A DNA stretch of 64,000 nucleotides, from assembly GCA_023014365.1 (NCBI GenBank), contig JAEBUN010000030.1, positions 434,001 to 498,000 on the forward strand, given 5' to 3'. The translations under genes were made by a program, and so were the position numbers. Shown here one piece after another: positions 55,145-64,000 of this stretch. Source of the stretch: Lepiota brunneoincarnata (lineage: Eukaryota > Basidiomycota > Agaricomycetes > Agaricales > Agaricaceae). The first letter of the stretch is position 1. Each line of letters begins with the position of its first letter. The notes under the pieces were generated by a model. That model saw only the letters and a program-made list of their open reading frames with translations. It was not told where the DNA came from and did no database searches.

Positions 55145-58100
55145 GTGGCCATCACCGCCCTGATAGACTCAGGAGCCCAAGGGAACTTTATCTCCCACAA
55201 GGTCGTTGAACGACATGGTTATCAAACCAAACGGCTGGATCAACCAATTCCACTCAGTAACGTTGACGGAACTGATAATCAGCATGGCAAGATCCATGAA
55301 TACATCAAAATCAGAACCATCATTGATGGAAGAGATTGCACGCTAGAAGCGTACGTCACAAACACTGGTGAGAAGGATCTCATCATCGGATTTCCCTGGC
55401 TGGAACAATACAACCCCGACATCAACTGGAAGACCAAGACATTCTCTTGGAAACCTCAAATCGACCACCAAGACTTCTCGAAACTCCTCAGAACACTACG
55501 ACGACCAGTCGAACTCAACTCCATCGCCATGGACATAATGGCTGGAAAAACCTCTCAACCCGAGGAAAATCCCGAAGAATACGTCAACCTGTCAAATGTT
55601 GACCTCGACACCTTTTCTCTAGAAAGAGAAATGAACCCCATGCTTCTAACCCCATTAGAAGTAAACGCCAAAGCGACACATGCCACAACGCTCCACAATG
55701 AGCAACGTAACCCGACAAAATCAGCAAACCAAAAAGGCAAAAAACCGGAATCAAACAAGGAACCACCCGAGATCCCTCGGAGATTCGCCCGATGGGCTAA
55801 AATATTCAACAAGAAAGCCTCCGAACGATTCCCACCATCAAGAACGTTTGATCACGAAATCGAACTAAAACCGACATTCGAAGCAAAATCAATGAAACCT
55901 TATCAAGTGGCACCTGCCGAAGAAAAAGCGTTAAAGGAATTCATAAATGAAAACCTCCGAAAAGGGTACATCCGACCCTCAAAATCCCCTATGGCATCAC
56001 CCTTTTTCTTTGTTGCCAAGAAAGGAGGAGACCTCCGACCCTGCCAAGACTATCGTTATCTAAATGATCACACCGTCAAAAACGCTTACCCAATCCCCAT
56101 GATTTCCTCTATCATGGACAAACTCAAAGGAGCTAAGTACTTTACTAAGCTCGACGTCCGCCTAGGATACAATAACGTCAGAATCAAAGACGGCGATCAA
56201 TGGAAAGCAGCGTTCAAGACTCCTATGGGTCTTTTTGAACCAACTGTCATGTTTTTCGGACTTTGCAACAGTCCCGCGACGTTCCAACATATGATGGACA
56301 CACTATTCTCCGAAATAATGGAGAAAGGAGGAATCATCATCTATATGGATGATATCCTAATCTATGGTAAAACCCAAGAAGAAACCGACCGACTTACGGA
56401 AAAAGTATTACAAATCCTGCAGGAAAACGACCTCTACCTCAAAACGGAGAAATGCGAATTCAACAAACAACGACTCGAATATCTCGGCATGATCATCACG
56501 CCAGACGAAATCAAAATGGATCCCGGAAAACTCAAGGGAATAGAAGACTGGCCAATACCAAAAACAGTCCGACATGTTCGAAAATTCATCAGATTCTGTA
56601 ACTTCTACAGGAAGTTCATCCGCAGCTACTCCCACCACACCAAACCCCTGAACCAACTCCTTTCCAAATCAAATAAATTCAAATGGAAAGAAGAACAACA
56701 AAAAGCGTTCGAAACGCTCAAAAACGAATTCCTAAAAGAACCGGTACTCCTCATGCCCGACTCCACAAAACCCTTCGAAATAGAAGCCGATGCTTCTAAA
56801 TTCGCATCAGGAGCTGTCCTATATCAATACGATATCAACGGAATACGGAAACCCGTATCATTCTATTCAAAGACGTTCGGACCAGTGGAACGCAATTACG
56901 ACATCTACGACAGGGAACTCCTCGCTATTATCCGAGCCCTCGAAGAATGGCGCCACTACCTCCTTGGCAGTCCCCATACCGTCCGTATCAGAACAGACCA
57001 CCAAAACCTCACATACTGGCGCAAACCCCAGAAAATCAACCGCCGACAAGCACGATGGGTACAAACCCTCGCTGACTATAACTTCAAATTAGAACACGTC
57101 CCAGGATCAAAGATCCCCGCACCAGACGCTCTATCAAGACGTCCAGACCACATCCCTGATGAGGATAACGATAACGAAGACATCACCATGCTTCCGAACG
57201 ATCTCTTTATCGCCACCACTGACATAGAAGATCAAAACCTGATCACAGTACTCCCAGAACACCTCTTTATCGCCACCGTCGATATGGAACTTCAAGAAAG
57301 AATCACAGAATCACCAAAATACGACGCTAGAACCACCGAAGCGTTCAAACTCCTAAAAGAAACCCACCCCAACGCCGCCGATAAAGACTTCGGAATAGTC
57401 CCAACCCCAAACGGTTCACTCCTCACGTTCCAAGAACGAGTCATCATTCCAGAAGACCTCCAACTCAGACGCGATGTCATTGCAAGATACCACGACCACC
57501 CTACACGTGGCCACCCTGGAGAACAGGAAACATACTGCCTCGCCAAGAAAGAAGTATATTGGCCAGGAATGTCGACGTTCATAAAGAACTACATCAAAGG
57601 CTGTCCAGAGTGTCAGCAACACAAAATCATACGCAGACCGAATCACGCACCGACTCAACCGATTCCCCCACCATCCTCTAAACGCCCATTTGCCCAGATC
57701 TCATGGGATCTTATCACCGGTCTACCGCCTAGCGCCGGCCATAATGCGATATTGTCCGTGGTGGACCACGGCCTTACGAAGGGGGTAATTTTCATCCCAA
57801 CCTCAGATCGATCAAACGCCGATGACATCGGACGACTATTAATAGAAAAAGTCTTCACCAGATTCGGACTACCCGACAAAATCATATCAGATCGAGACCC
57901 CAGATTCGCCGCCAACTCCCTCAGACAACTAGCCAAACGCCTTAACATCCAACAGGCATTTTCAACCGCATACCATCCCCAGACAGATGGTTCCACAGAA
58001 CGATACAATCAAGAAATCGAGACCTATCTCGCCATATACTGCACCAGGAATCCCCTTGACTGGTCAGAAACCCTCCCTATCGCCGAATTCGCACACAACT

Positions 58101-58804
58101 CCAAAATACATGCCTCGAGGCAGAAATCCCCATTTGAACTAATCATGGGATACAACCCTCCACCGATACCCACGGTAATGGAAACATCGAACTTTCCATC
58201 AGTAGACGAACGCATCAGACTCCTCGATGATGCCAGAAAGGAAGCACATGCGGCACATCAAATCTCCGCCGACATTATGAAACAAAGAACCAGAAGAACT
58301 GTCAAACCCCTTGAAACACGTCAAAAGGTATGGCTAGAAGCCAAGAACCTCAAACTCCCCTTCATTTCCAACAAAATATCCCCAAAACGACTAGGACCCT
58401 TCCTTATCACAGAAGTCCTATCACCGCTCACCTACAAACTAAAACTTCCGATCAAATGGAAGATACATCCAATATTCCATAGAAACCTCCTAACTCCATA
58501 CGCCGAAACAGAAGCATACGGATCTCATCCGACCCCACCACCACCAGACATCATCAATGAAGAAGAAGAGTACGAAATAGAAGCCATTCTAAACCACCGA
58601 CAACATCGTGGAAAACTCCAATACTACGTCAAATGGAAAGGATACTCCCACACGGAGAACGAATGGATCACCGATGAAACACTTCACAAGAACGCCAAAG
58701 AGTACTTGACCAAGTATAAAGAAGCTCATGGAATTCTCCAGAAAGAACAAGAACCCACCAGAACCAACCAAAGACAACTTCGCTCCCACAACAAATGTAC
58801 TTAA
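55145..58804 (+). CDS. Chromovirus pol: protease, RT, RNase H, integrase, chromodomain
   Basis: 1219 open codons, in a different frame from gag. Protease Asp in ALIDSGAQG (residue 8). RT with FTKLDVRLGYNNVRI and YMDD at residues 400-403. RNase H from PFEIEADASKF. Integrase zinc finger HDHP...GHPG...CPECQQH (about 780-825). Integrase core with Asp in SWDLITG, Asp in ISDRDPRF and Glu in TDGSTERYNQEIE. A chromodomain at the end (YEIEAILNHR, YYVKWKGYSHTENEW, residues about 1143-1195). No break was seen. The true start may be upstream by frameshift from gag. The chromodomain is expected to steer integration to marked chromatin. Confidence 0.93.
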   Translation: MAITALIDSGAQGNFISHKVVERHGYQTKRLDQPIPLSNVDGTDNQHGKIHEYIKIRTIIDGRDCTLEAYVTNTGEKDLIIGFPWLEQYNPDINWKTKTFSWKPQIDHQDFSKLLRTLRRPVELNSIAMDIMAGKTSQPEENPEEYVNLSNVDLDTFSLEREMNPMLLTPLEVNAKATHATTLHNEQRNPTKSANQKGKKPESNKEPPEIPRRFARWAKIFNKKASERFPPSRTFDHEIELKPTFEAKSMKPYQVAPAEEKALKEFINENLRKGYIRPSKSPMASPFFFVAKKGGDLRPCQDYRYLNDHTVKNAYPIPMISSIMDKLKGAKYFTKLDVRLGYNNVRIKDGDQWKAAFKTPMGLFEPTVMFFGLCNSPATFQHMMDTLFSEIMEKGGIIIYMDDILIYGKTQEETDRLTEKVLQILQENDLYLKTEKCEFNKQRLEYLGMIITPDEIKMDPGKLKGIEDWPIPKTVRHVRKFIRFCNFYRKFIRSYSHHTKPLNQLLSKSNKFKWKEEQQKAFETLKNEFLKEPVLLMPDSTKPFEIEADASKFASGAVLYQYDINGIRKPVSFYSKTFGPVERNYDIYDRELLAIIRALEEWRHYLLGSPHTVRIRTDHQNLTYWRKPQKINRRQARWVQTLADYNFKLEHVPGSKIPAPDALSRRPDHIPDEDNDNEDITMLPNDLFIATTDIEDQNLITVLPEHLFIATVDMELQERITESPKYDARTTEAFKLLKETHPNAADKDFGIVPTPNGSLLTFQERVIIPEDLQLRRDVIARYHDHPTRGHPGEQETYCLAKKEVYWPGMSTFIKNYIKGCPECQQHKIIRRPNHAPTQPIPPPSSKRPFAQISWDLITGLPPSAGHNAILSVVDHGLTKGVIFIPTSDRSNADDIGRLLIEKVFTRFGLPDKIISDRDPRFAANSLRQLAKRLNIQQAFSTAYHPQTDGSTERYNQEIETYLAIYCTRNPLDWSETLPIAEFAHNSKIHASRQKSPFELIMGYNPPPIPTVMETSNFPSVDERIRLLDDARKEAHAAHQISADIMKQRTRRTVKPLETRQKVWLEAKNLKLPFISNKISPKRLGPFLITEVLSPLTYKLKLPIKWKIHPIFHRNLLTPYAETEAYGSHPTPPPPDIINEEEEYEIEAILNHRQHRGKLQYYVKWKGYSHTENEWITDETLHKNAKEYLTKYKEAHGILQKEQEPTRTNQRQLRSHNKCT

Positions 58805-59931
58805 AGATGCCCATGAACCTCGACCTCACTCGCCCCCAAACTACTCCCCCTTTTTCAACAACACCTTCACCAACCTCCTCATCATCCTCCGTCGTCATCA
58901 TAAACAATGCAAACGTCGAACATACAACACTTCAAACAACTCCCGTTCCGGCCCCGTCTCCCTACACCCCCTCTCACACCTTTGCCGCAACATACGCCTC
59001 CCCCAGGGACGAGACCCCCGACCCCAACGACACTCCAGAACCAACAGCTGCCCCAGCCGCCTCCCTTAGATACCATACAGCTGGAGTACGATCATATGGA
59101 CCAGATCACCCTTCTGACGGAGATCTGCGCGAGGCTGCCACCGACGGAGCCTTTACGACTAAATTGGAACACACTCCAATTTCAGAATACGACCGACAAC
59201 TCTGGTACGACTATACCCACCACGTACGACAGACTAAGGCTCTCGCTACTGCGTACAATACGCAACGTGCCTGGGCAGAATCACTCGAGCGACTTCTCCG
59301 CTCAAGATCGGGCCTCATGTCCGAGGTGTCGAAGAACCTACCCAAGCGAAATGAGGTACATACCTCGCAGCCCCCCACCACAACCATCCCCACCACTACC
59401 ACGACGACCACTGCCGCTATTATCACCACCACCCCCAGTAAGGGAAGAAAGCCCGCCAGTATCAGAAATCCCTTCAGACTTCTCACCCCCACCAAGGACA
59501 CCACCCACACCGTCACCAGTAACAACATCCCGGTTCAGAACTCCCCCAACCCCATTCACCAGCGAACCAACCCCCGAACCACTGACAGATCGGTCTGCAT
59601 CCAATGCAGACACACAGGACACTGGGCCATGGATTGCCCCCAATTTGCCTGCCTCGGATGCAAGCAATATGCCCCAGGACACTACTCATACGATTGCATC
59701 AAATACAGATGCCCCCATTGCGCCGTCTTTCAACCGCGCCATAAACGGACCGAATGCCCAAGTCGAAAGACTCGACACGCCCCCTACTCCAGAAATCCTA
59801 CCGCCCGTCCCTCGACCATTCCCACAACTCACCATCGATACATCGATCTCACCCACGACGATTATTACGAGGAATGCTACGACGACGTGGCCGAATCAAA
59901 CATCACAGGAGAACCATGCGGTTCCTTCTGA
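58795..59931 (+). CDS. Chromovirus third ORF with three CCHC-type zinc knuckles
   Basis: 378 codons overlapping the last bases of pol. Low-complexity Pro/Thr/Ser N-terminal half, SEYDRQLWYDYTHHVRQTKA in the middle, then three knuckles in a row from about residue 268: CIQCRHTGHWAMDC (C-x2-C-x4-H-x4-C), CLGCKQYAPGHYSYDC and CPHCAVFQPRHKRTEC (both C-x2-C-x6-H-x4-C). An acidic Tyr-rich end follows (DLTHDDYYEECYDDV). A nucleic-acid binding role is likely from the knuckles. It is read in a different frame from the overlapping ORF below. Confidence 0.6.
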   Translation: MYLKMPMNLDLTRPQTTPPFSTTPSPTSSSSSVVIINNANVEHTTLQTTPVPAPSPYTPSHTFAATYASPRDETPDPNDTPEPTAAPAASLRYHTAGVRSYGPDHPSDGDLREAATDGAFTTKLEHTPISEYDRQLWYDYTHHVRQTKALATAYNTQRAWAESLERLLRSRSGLMSEVSKNLPKRNEVHTSQPPTTTIPTTTTTTTAAIITTTPSKGRKPASIRNPFRLLTPTKDTTHTVTSNNIPVQNSPNPIHQRTNPRTTDRSVCIQCRHTGHWAMDCPQFACLGCKQYAPGHYSYDCIKYRCPHCAVFQPRHKRTECPSRKTRHAPYSRNPTARPSTIPTTHHRYIDLTHDDYYEECYDDVAESNITGEPCGSF

Positions 59932-60175
59932 AACAAACCAACTCACCCCACCAGAAGAAAGAATCGAAAGCCCCCATTTCAGACACCTTCTATATGATAT
60001 CTTTTACCCAGGACAGCCCCCATCCCCAGAAACCGCCGCCGTACTTGATCTTCACAGAACTCCCACTCCTACCTTCTCCCCCGTCATTCCCCCCAGACCA
60101 GACTCCACCGACCTACCCCAGATCGACTACTACGAACCAAATCACTTAGCCGAATACCCGGAAGAAGGAAACTAA
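58907..60175 (+). CDS. Chromovirus fourth ORF, Pro-rich, overlapping the third
   Basis: 422 codons, overlapping the zinc-knuckle ORF for about 1.0 kb in another frame and running nearly to the 3' LTR. The product is Pro/Thr/Ser-rich with MDQITLLTEICARLPPTEPL near the start and HFRHLLYDIFYPGQPPSP near the end. The region beyond 59931 is open only in this frame, which argues that at least the 3' part is coded, perhaps by splicing or frameshift from the third ORF. No domain is recognised. Low TA content of the strand could also keep it open by chance. Confidence 0.4.
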   Translation: MQTSNIQHFKQLPFRPRLPTPPLTPLPQHTPPPGTRPPTPTTLQNQQLPQPPPLDTIQLEYDHMDQITLLTEICARLPPTEPLRLNWNTLQFQNTTDNSGTTIPTTYDRLRLSLLRTIRNVPGQNHSSDFSAQDRASCPRCRRTYPSEMRYIPRSPPPQPSPPLPRRPLPLLSPPPPVREESPPVSEIPSDFSPPPRTPPTPSPVTTSRFRTPPTPFTSEPTPEPLTDRSASNADTQDTGPWIAPNLPASDASNMPQDTTHTIASNTDAPIAPSFNRAINGPNAQVERLDTPPTPEILPPVPRPFPQLTIDTSISPTTIITRNATTTWPNQTSQENHAVPSETNQLTPPEERIESPHFRHLLYDIFYPGQPPSPETAAVLDLHRTPTPTFSPVIPPRPDSTDLPQIDYYEPNHLAEYPEEGN

Positions 60176-60212
60176 TGAGTTGTATGGAAAACAACTCTAG
60201 AAACGGACCTAA

Positions 60213-60598
60213 TGTTATCAGAAACCACATCAGAAGGACAGTTATTTTTAGTTCACATTCCCATGTCACTATGAAACTATCAGTAGTGTACATCAGAAGG
60301 ACTATTCTTAGTATACGCCTCATGCTCTCTTATCTCTGACTCATAGTTACCCCGGTCTGGATTATTATAGTAGGAGTACAGCCACACTTAGAAGTATATA
60401 AGGATACAGTACAATACCTTGTATCCTTATCTTAGTGTTATACAGTTCTTGCCTCCTATACCTCTTTGCCCCTAAACCGGCTGGACTATAGTGCTCCGTC
60501 GTCTCTAAGTCACGTCTAGTAGGACAAGACCAAGTCTGTATAGACATCTTGCCACGAACGCCGTGCTACTCAAGAGCGAACCCCTAACCCGGGTAACA
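60213..60598 (+). repeat. Chromovirus 3' LTR
   Basis: 386 bp, same length and ends as the 5' LTR and almost identical. Followed by CTCAT. Confidence 0.92.
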
Positions 60599-60603
60599 CT
60601 CAT

Positions 60604-61636
60604 GAAATATAGGCACTGAATTGGTCCATCCCATAGGTAGCATCACTAAGCGTAGCGCTCCAAAAGGCATCTGGAACGTTGTTAAGTCCCGAGACGACTC
60701 AGCTAACAATTGCTTGTCATATCCAACATACAGATCCAGGATGCCTCCACAAGCCCTGCCTGCAAAGTGCATCACCAAATCTTCCATTGCTGGTGGCAGC
60801 CCTGAATGCGCTATTATTACTCTGTTCAGCGGTTCCAAGCTGTGTACCAGTCTCAAACTTTTTCCATCTTTCTTTACCACACAGAACCATCTGGATCTAT
60901 AGGATGAGTTTGACGGCTCATATACACCAGCACTAATCTTTCTTTTTATAATGGCACAGACTTCATCATAGATTGCTGGTGGAATTGGAATGGGCTTTTC
61001 AACCCACAGAGTATGTTCTACTGTCAGTATCTCGATCGGTGGGAAGAAATCTTCCCTAAAACATCCCTTTTCCTCATCTGTCCAGGCAAATGCCTTTTCT
61101 TGAAACATCATGATGTGGTGCATCAGCTTTCTTTCCTCTGGCCACAAGAAATCCCCTGCATGGGCTTTGTCCAGCTTAAGCTTACACTCCTCAGTATATC
61201 TGCCTGTCAGGACAAACTCTGGAGGATGCATGCTAAGCTCAGCCATTTCTGCCAGCGGGTCCCCTTTTATTTCTCATTTTATCCTGAATCTCTCCGGTAG
61301 ATCACCCAACACTGGCCTCACTTTTAAGGCTACTGGTTTATATTTCTTCCCAGCCAGGCATTGTACTGTATCTTCATCATCTTCTTCTGTTTCGAAGACA
61401 GTTATTCCCTGGTCCTCTGTGCCCTGTGCGTTGGCTATGCATCCTAGGCACAATAATGCCATCGCTTTATCTTCTTGTGGACAGTCCTCATCGCATATGA
61501 CTCGGTCAATGAACATTAGCTGTAGCTCGGCCTCTGAGAAGCTTCCTAACACTAAGCTTAGTGTTTGTGTGATAACAGGGCCCTTCTCATCATCATAGTA
61601 TATTATACAAGCCACCTCTCCTTGTCTCTTAGTCAA
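60604..61636 (-). pseudogene. Element R RT, N-terminal part
   Basis: PVALKVRPVLGDLPERFRIK is followed by a TGA (61274-61276, complement) in place of an Arg codon, then PAIYDEVCAIIKRKISAGVY, SRWFCVVKKDGKSLRLVHSL, GGILDLYVGYDKQLLAESSR and PMGWTNSVPIFHE, where the chromovirus CTCAT duplication cuts it. This is the fingers and palm of a gypsy RT; the YIDD box is on the far side at 52.3 kb. Confidence 0.85.
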
Positions 61637-61698
61637 CTCATCGAGGTTTCTTGAAAATTTTGACTGTTTTCTCTAAGCTTAAGAGGATTACACTCTCC

Positions 61699-62397
61699 TC
61701 AAGCATAAGTTGGCAACACAGCCCTTTCTCTGGTATTTGGGTCCGTAATAACCAAGGTTTGCTCGCCACTGGCGCTATTCCTGACTTTGCTAGCAGTCAT
61801 TACATCAAACGGTTGTCCCAGCAGTACTCGATACGTGGGGTTGCGAACTATGTGAACTTGCAAATAGATTGTGACTCCCCTGCAGGTAAAGCCTACATTC
61901 TTTGCCAACCCACAAGTCTTTTCAACCTGCCCATTCACACTCTGCAAATTAATTGTAGTGTCTGGGCCCCAAGAAACTTGACATGCAATCGCCGCTTCCT
62001 GACTCATAGATACGATCTGTGACCCACTATCTAGCAAGGCCTCTTCCTGCCAAATCCCATTTATCAGAGTTGGAACTACTCTCAACGGTTTGCATTCTTT
62101 AGCAATAAACACTTGCCGTCCCCTGTCTCTTCTGGGAAGTGACTCCAAGTACTGCATGATTGGATCCTGAGCTACCCAGGCTTGCATTGCCGAGCCTTCT
62201 CGGAGCACTGTATCATACTTCCAAGAGCCGTCTGCCAACTCCGTTATCATAACCTGTACCGGCCCACTATTAATTTCCATATCTTCTGTATCATCTTCCA
62301 AGGACCCAACTCCTGCTATTAAGCTTTGATTTGTGGGTACCCGTTTTCTCATAATTTGCTCTCTATAAGCGTTCCTGTATAAAGGTGACAATGCCAA
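61699..62397 (-). CDS. Element R retropepsin region
   Basis: ALSPLYRNAYREQIMRKR, then ALLDSGSQIVSMSQEAAIAC with the D-S-G active site of retroviral-type aspartic proteases, then TYRVLLGQPFDVMTASKVRN, where LLGQPF replaces the usual I-L-G-x-P/D box. Open for 232 codons. The upstream linker to gag is interrupted by stops (for example near 62.43 kb). Confidence 0.8.
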   Translation of the reverse strand: MALSPLYRNAYREQIMRKRVPTNQSLIAGVGSLEDDTEDMEINSGPVQVMITELADGSWKYDTVLREGSAMQAWVAQDPIMQYLESLPRRDRGRQVFIAKECKPLRVVPTLINGIWQEEALLDSGSQIVSMSQEAAIACQVSWGPDTTINLQSVNGQVEKTCGLAKNVGFTCRGVTIYLQVHIVRNPTYRVLLGQPFDVMTASKVRNSASGEQTLVITDPNTRERAVLPTYA

Positions 62398-62741
62398 GAG
62401 TTCTCCATGCGATACTGAGGCTTCTCACTTCAATACCCTGCTGAGTACTTCCTCAACATCGACATTCTTCTCTATAGGGGCCTGGTGCTTATACGCAGGC
62501 TCCTTCTTGGATGATTCCATCCTTCTGACAGGCAGCGGTGGTACCTCAACGACTGGGCGCAGTGGTTTCACGTTCCTATATGGTAATTCCCCTGCTACTG
62601 CACGCGGTGGTTTCTCCGTTGTCTGCCCTATTTCCTCATTTTCTGATTCTTCTGATCGCTCGGAATCCGACGCGTCCTCAGGAGTCTGTCCTCTGGCAAA
62701 GGCGACCTTCTTCTACAGAGCCAGCTCCTTCCTCGAACCCT
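62398..62741 (-). pseudogene. Element R gag-protease linker, frameshifted
   Basis: Reads KGSRKELAL, a stop, then KKVAFARGQTPEDASDSERS and VEEVLSRVLK, a TGA, and SVSHGELLALSP in a frame different from the knuckle segment that ends at 62742. Linker sequence of this kind precedes the protease in Agaricomycete gypsy elements. Confidence 0.55.
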
Positions 62742-63455
62742 TTAGAAACCCGACTCTGAGTTCCAAGTCTTCGCGCCACTCCTGGTGTCCAAATACTGGC
62801 TTGCCAAGGGCATACCATCCGTCAAACCACTAAGCTTAGCCTGTATCTGGGCCAATTGCTTGGCCAAAGACTGTATCTCAACATTATCATCCTTTCTGGT
62901 CATAAGCTTAACCTTTGGGGCACTCCAAGTGTGGATGGCAGCTGTTTCCAACATCTCCATGCGCTGCTTCAGATGGCGGATTTCTTCTTCCGCTGGCGAC
63001 CTTTGGTTTTCTGACCTCGGGAACACTTTCTGTGCAAACACTGCTGCCACTGGCACTTGCGGTAACTCAGGCTCAACCTCCGGCAGTTCTGGTACCTGAA
63101 CGAAGAGTTGTCCCTTTGTCGCATAGTACTTTGCTACTTTCTCTTTAATAGGCCCTTCCCCTTGAGGGATACTCAAGCCATCTCCCATATATATTTTGTT
63201 TCCTTTGACTCTAATTCGGCTGGCTTGTTTATCTGCCTCCATGTCTGGGCAGAATAACCAACTATGCCCCAATAACCAACAGTAGAAACACTTGCGATCG
63301 GAAAGCGACCCTGCTGGCCCACTTCCAGTATTCCTCTGAGCATGATTATAGCCGGCATGATTATGTCCATCCTTCGCCAAACTCTCTAAGTATGATTTTA
63401 AAGTATGCCCCTGGATATTCATGAGGTCCTTAAGCTCAGCGAGACTGCCTGCCAT
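62742..63455 (-). pseudogene. Element R gag, nucleocapsid part
   Basis: MAGSLAELKDLMNIQGHTLK, then the zinc knuckle CFYCWLLGHSWLFC (C-x2-C-x4-H-x4-C) and RIRVKGNKIYMGDGLSIPQG. A Pro/Glu-rich stretch and the coiled-coil-like RSPAEEEIRHLKQRMEMLET follow. The frame joins the segment above 63501 except for one TGA, and ends in a frameshift at about 62745. Confidence 0.75.
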
Positions 63456-63500
63456 CTGCGAGACTTCATCCTGAAACTTCTGCCTTAAGCTTTGCAGCTC

Positions 63501-64000
63501 TCACTTTACTACAGGGTCATAAGTCCCTGTTCCGGACATTGCAGGTGGATGGCTCATCGATGCCAAGTTCACCGGCCTTGAATCCTGATGAAGGGATCGC
63601 ATAAGTGTTTTGCCAATCAAAATTTCAACAGCTTTATCCACGACGATCCTCCAATCATAGGGGTCCTCTTCGCATAAATCCTTCACAGTTAGTGCCGACC
63701 CATCGCTCATGGTTCTACACACCCCAGTGATCGCTAATCTCACATTGAGTACATCCTGGAACATGGAGTCCAGTGCGCTCGTAAATAACTTGACTAGCTC
63801 TCGGTTCAAGACTACCACTGGCGACTTCAGGCACTTTTCTGCTTCTAGAATGAATTGCCTTTTGAAGTCCAAGACTCTATGCTCCTCATTCATTGCAATG
63901 CCTCTACTCTCTGTGCAGAGTTCCCTCAATCGTCGCACTGAGCCCTGCTCGGCTGCCACAGTCTCGGGATACTCTTTCTTCAATCTCTCTACAAAGCCTG
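63501..64000 (-). pseudogene. Element R gag, capsid part (continues past the window)
   Basis: Helical, charged sequence (LRELCTESRGIAMNEEHRVL, LDSMFQDVLNVRLAITGVCR) ending TGTYDPVVK at a TGA (63501-63503, complement). The same frame continues as ELQSLRQKFQDEVSQMAG, so the TGA is a nonsense change, probably from CGA. Confidence 0.65.

Larger units (their letters stand above)
52406..60598 (+). mobile_element. Complete Ty3/gypsy chromovirus
   Basis: 8193 bp with 386 bp LTRs and a perfect 5 bp duplication CTCAT (52401-52405, 60599-60603), inserted in the RT gene of element R. gag, pol with chromodomain, and two extra 3' ORFs are in the same orientation. I noticed a single base difference between the LTRs (52771 versus about 60578), so the insertion is young. 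No tRNA primer-binding match was recognised after the 5' LTR. Confidence 0.93.
51860..64000 (-). mobile_element. Gypsy element R, 5' half (gag, protease, RT), continuing past the window
   Basis: Read right to left: gag, zinc knuckle, protease, RT. Split by a chromovirus at 52406-60598 and ending at LTR copy C. Five TAAGCTTA sites lie in 61.2-62.9 kb. The 5' LTR is beyond the window. Confidence 0.8.

Overview
The window is a fungal nuclear chromosome segment, most likely from a mushroom-forming basidiomycete (Agaricomycetes). Support for this: short spliceosomal introns in every real gene, a basidiomycete-type sesquiterpene synthase, an arylamine N-acetyltransferase with several introns, a spliced POT-family peptide transporter, and a dense nest of transposable elements (TEs) of types common in Agaricomycetes: a chromodomain gypsy element, a second gypsy lineage with antisense spliced genes, copia, a GCM-zinc-finger MULE, Tc1/mariner, pogo, and KDZ- and TET/JBP-like pieces. 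No tRNA, rRNA or CRISPR was seen.

Layout. 1-12.2 kb is the only host-gene part: a terpene synthase pseudogene (2151-3412, -), an arylamine N-acetyltransferase split by a 2.6 kb pogo transposon inserted at a TA (5010-9008, +), a second terpene synthase relic (9.24-9.54 kb, +), and one apparently intact gene, a PTR2/POT peptide transporter (9729-12150, -). 13.2-14.8 kb is a Tc1/mariner element with about 215 bp inverted repeats. 14.9-20.0 kb is a foldback-like element with repeat arrays, zinc-cluster ORFs and a solo LTR. 20.0-20.6 kb carries a TET/JBP-like dioxygenase fragment.

20.6-51.9 kb is bounded by two inverted copies of one 1.87 kb LTR-like sequence. The flanks and the reading frame indicate that this whole block is an inversion. 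The 3' half of a gypsy pol gene (RNase H, integrase) with two antisense genes and its 3' LTR lies at 22.5-30.1 kb on +. The matching gag, protease and RT half lies at 51.9-64.0 kb on -. Inside the block are a KDZ-like fragment, ORFs of unknown function, a degenerate copia element with two insertions, satellites and a MITE. The block also holds a very large MULE gene that joins a GCM-type zinc finger and a DDE transposase to a USP-like peptidase, a PHD finger and a barrel-like region (40.4-46.9 kb), a LINE fragment, and an unknown zinc-finger gene.

52.4-60.6 kb is a young, nearly intact chromovirus with 386 bp LTRs and a CTCAT target duplication, inserted into the RT gene of the older gypsy element. 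It has two long overlapping ORFs downstream of pol.

Three features stand out. The older gypsy element (called R here) carries about 22 copies of the palindrome TAAGCTTA, none of which I found elsewhere in the window, together with antisense spliced genes, one of which encodes a Zn2Cys6-like cluster. Nonsense codons in most TE genes are TGA where arginine CGA is expected, which is a CpG-decay pattern. Several nested insertions can be resolved to the base, because removing them restores reading frames.
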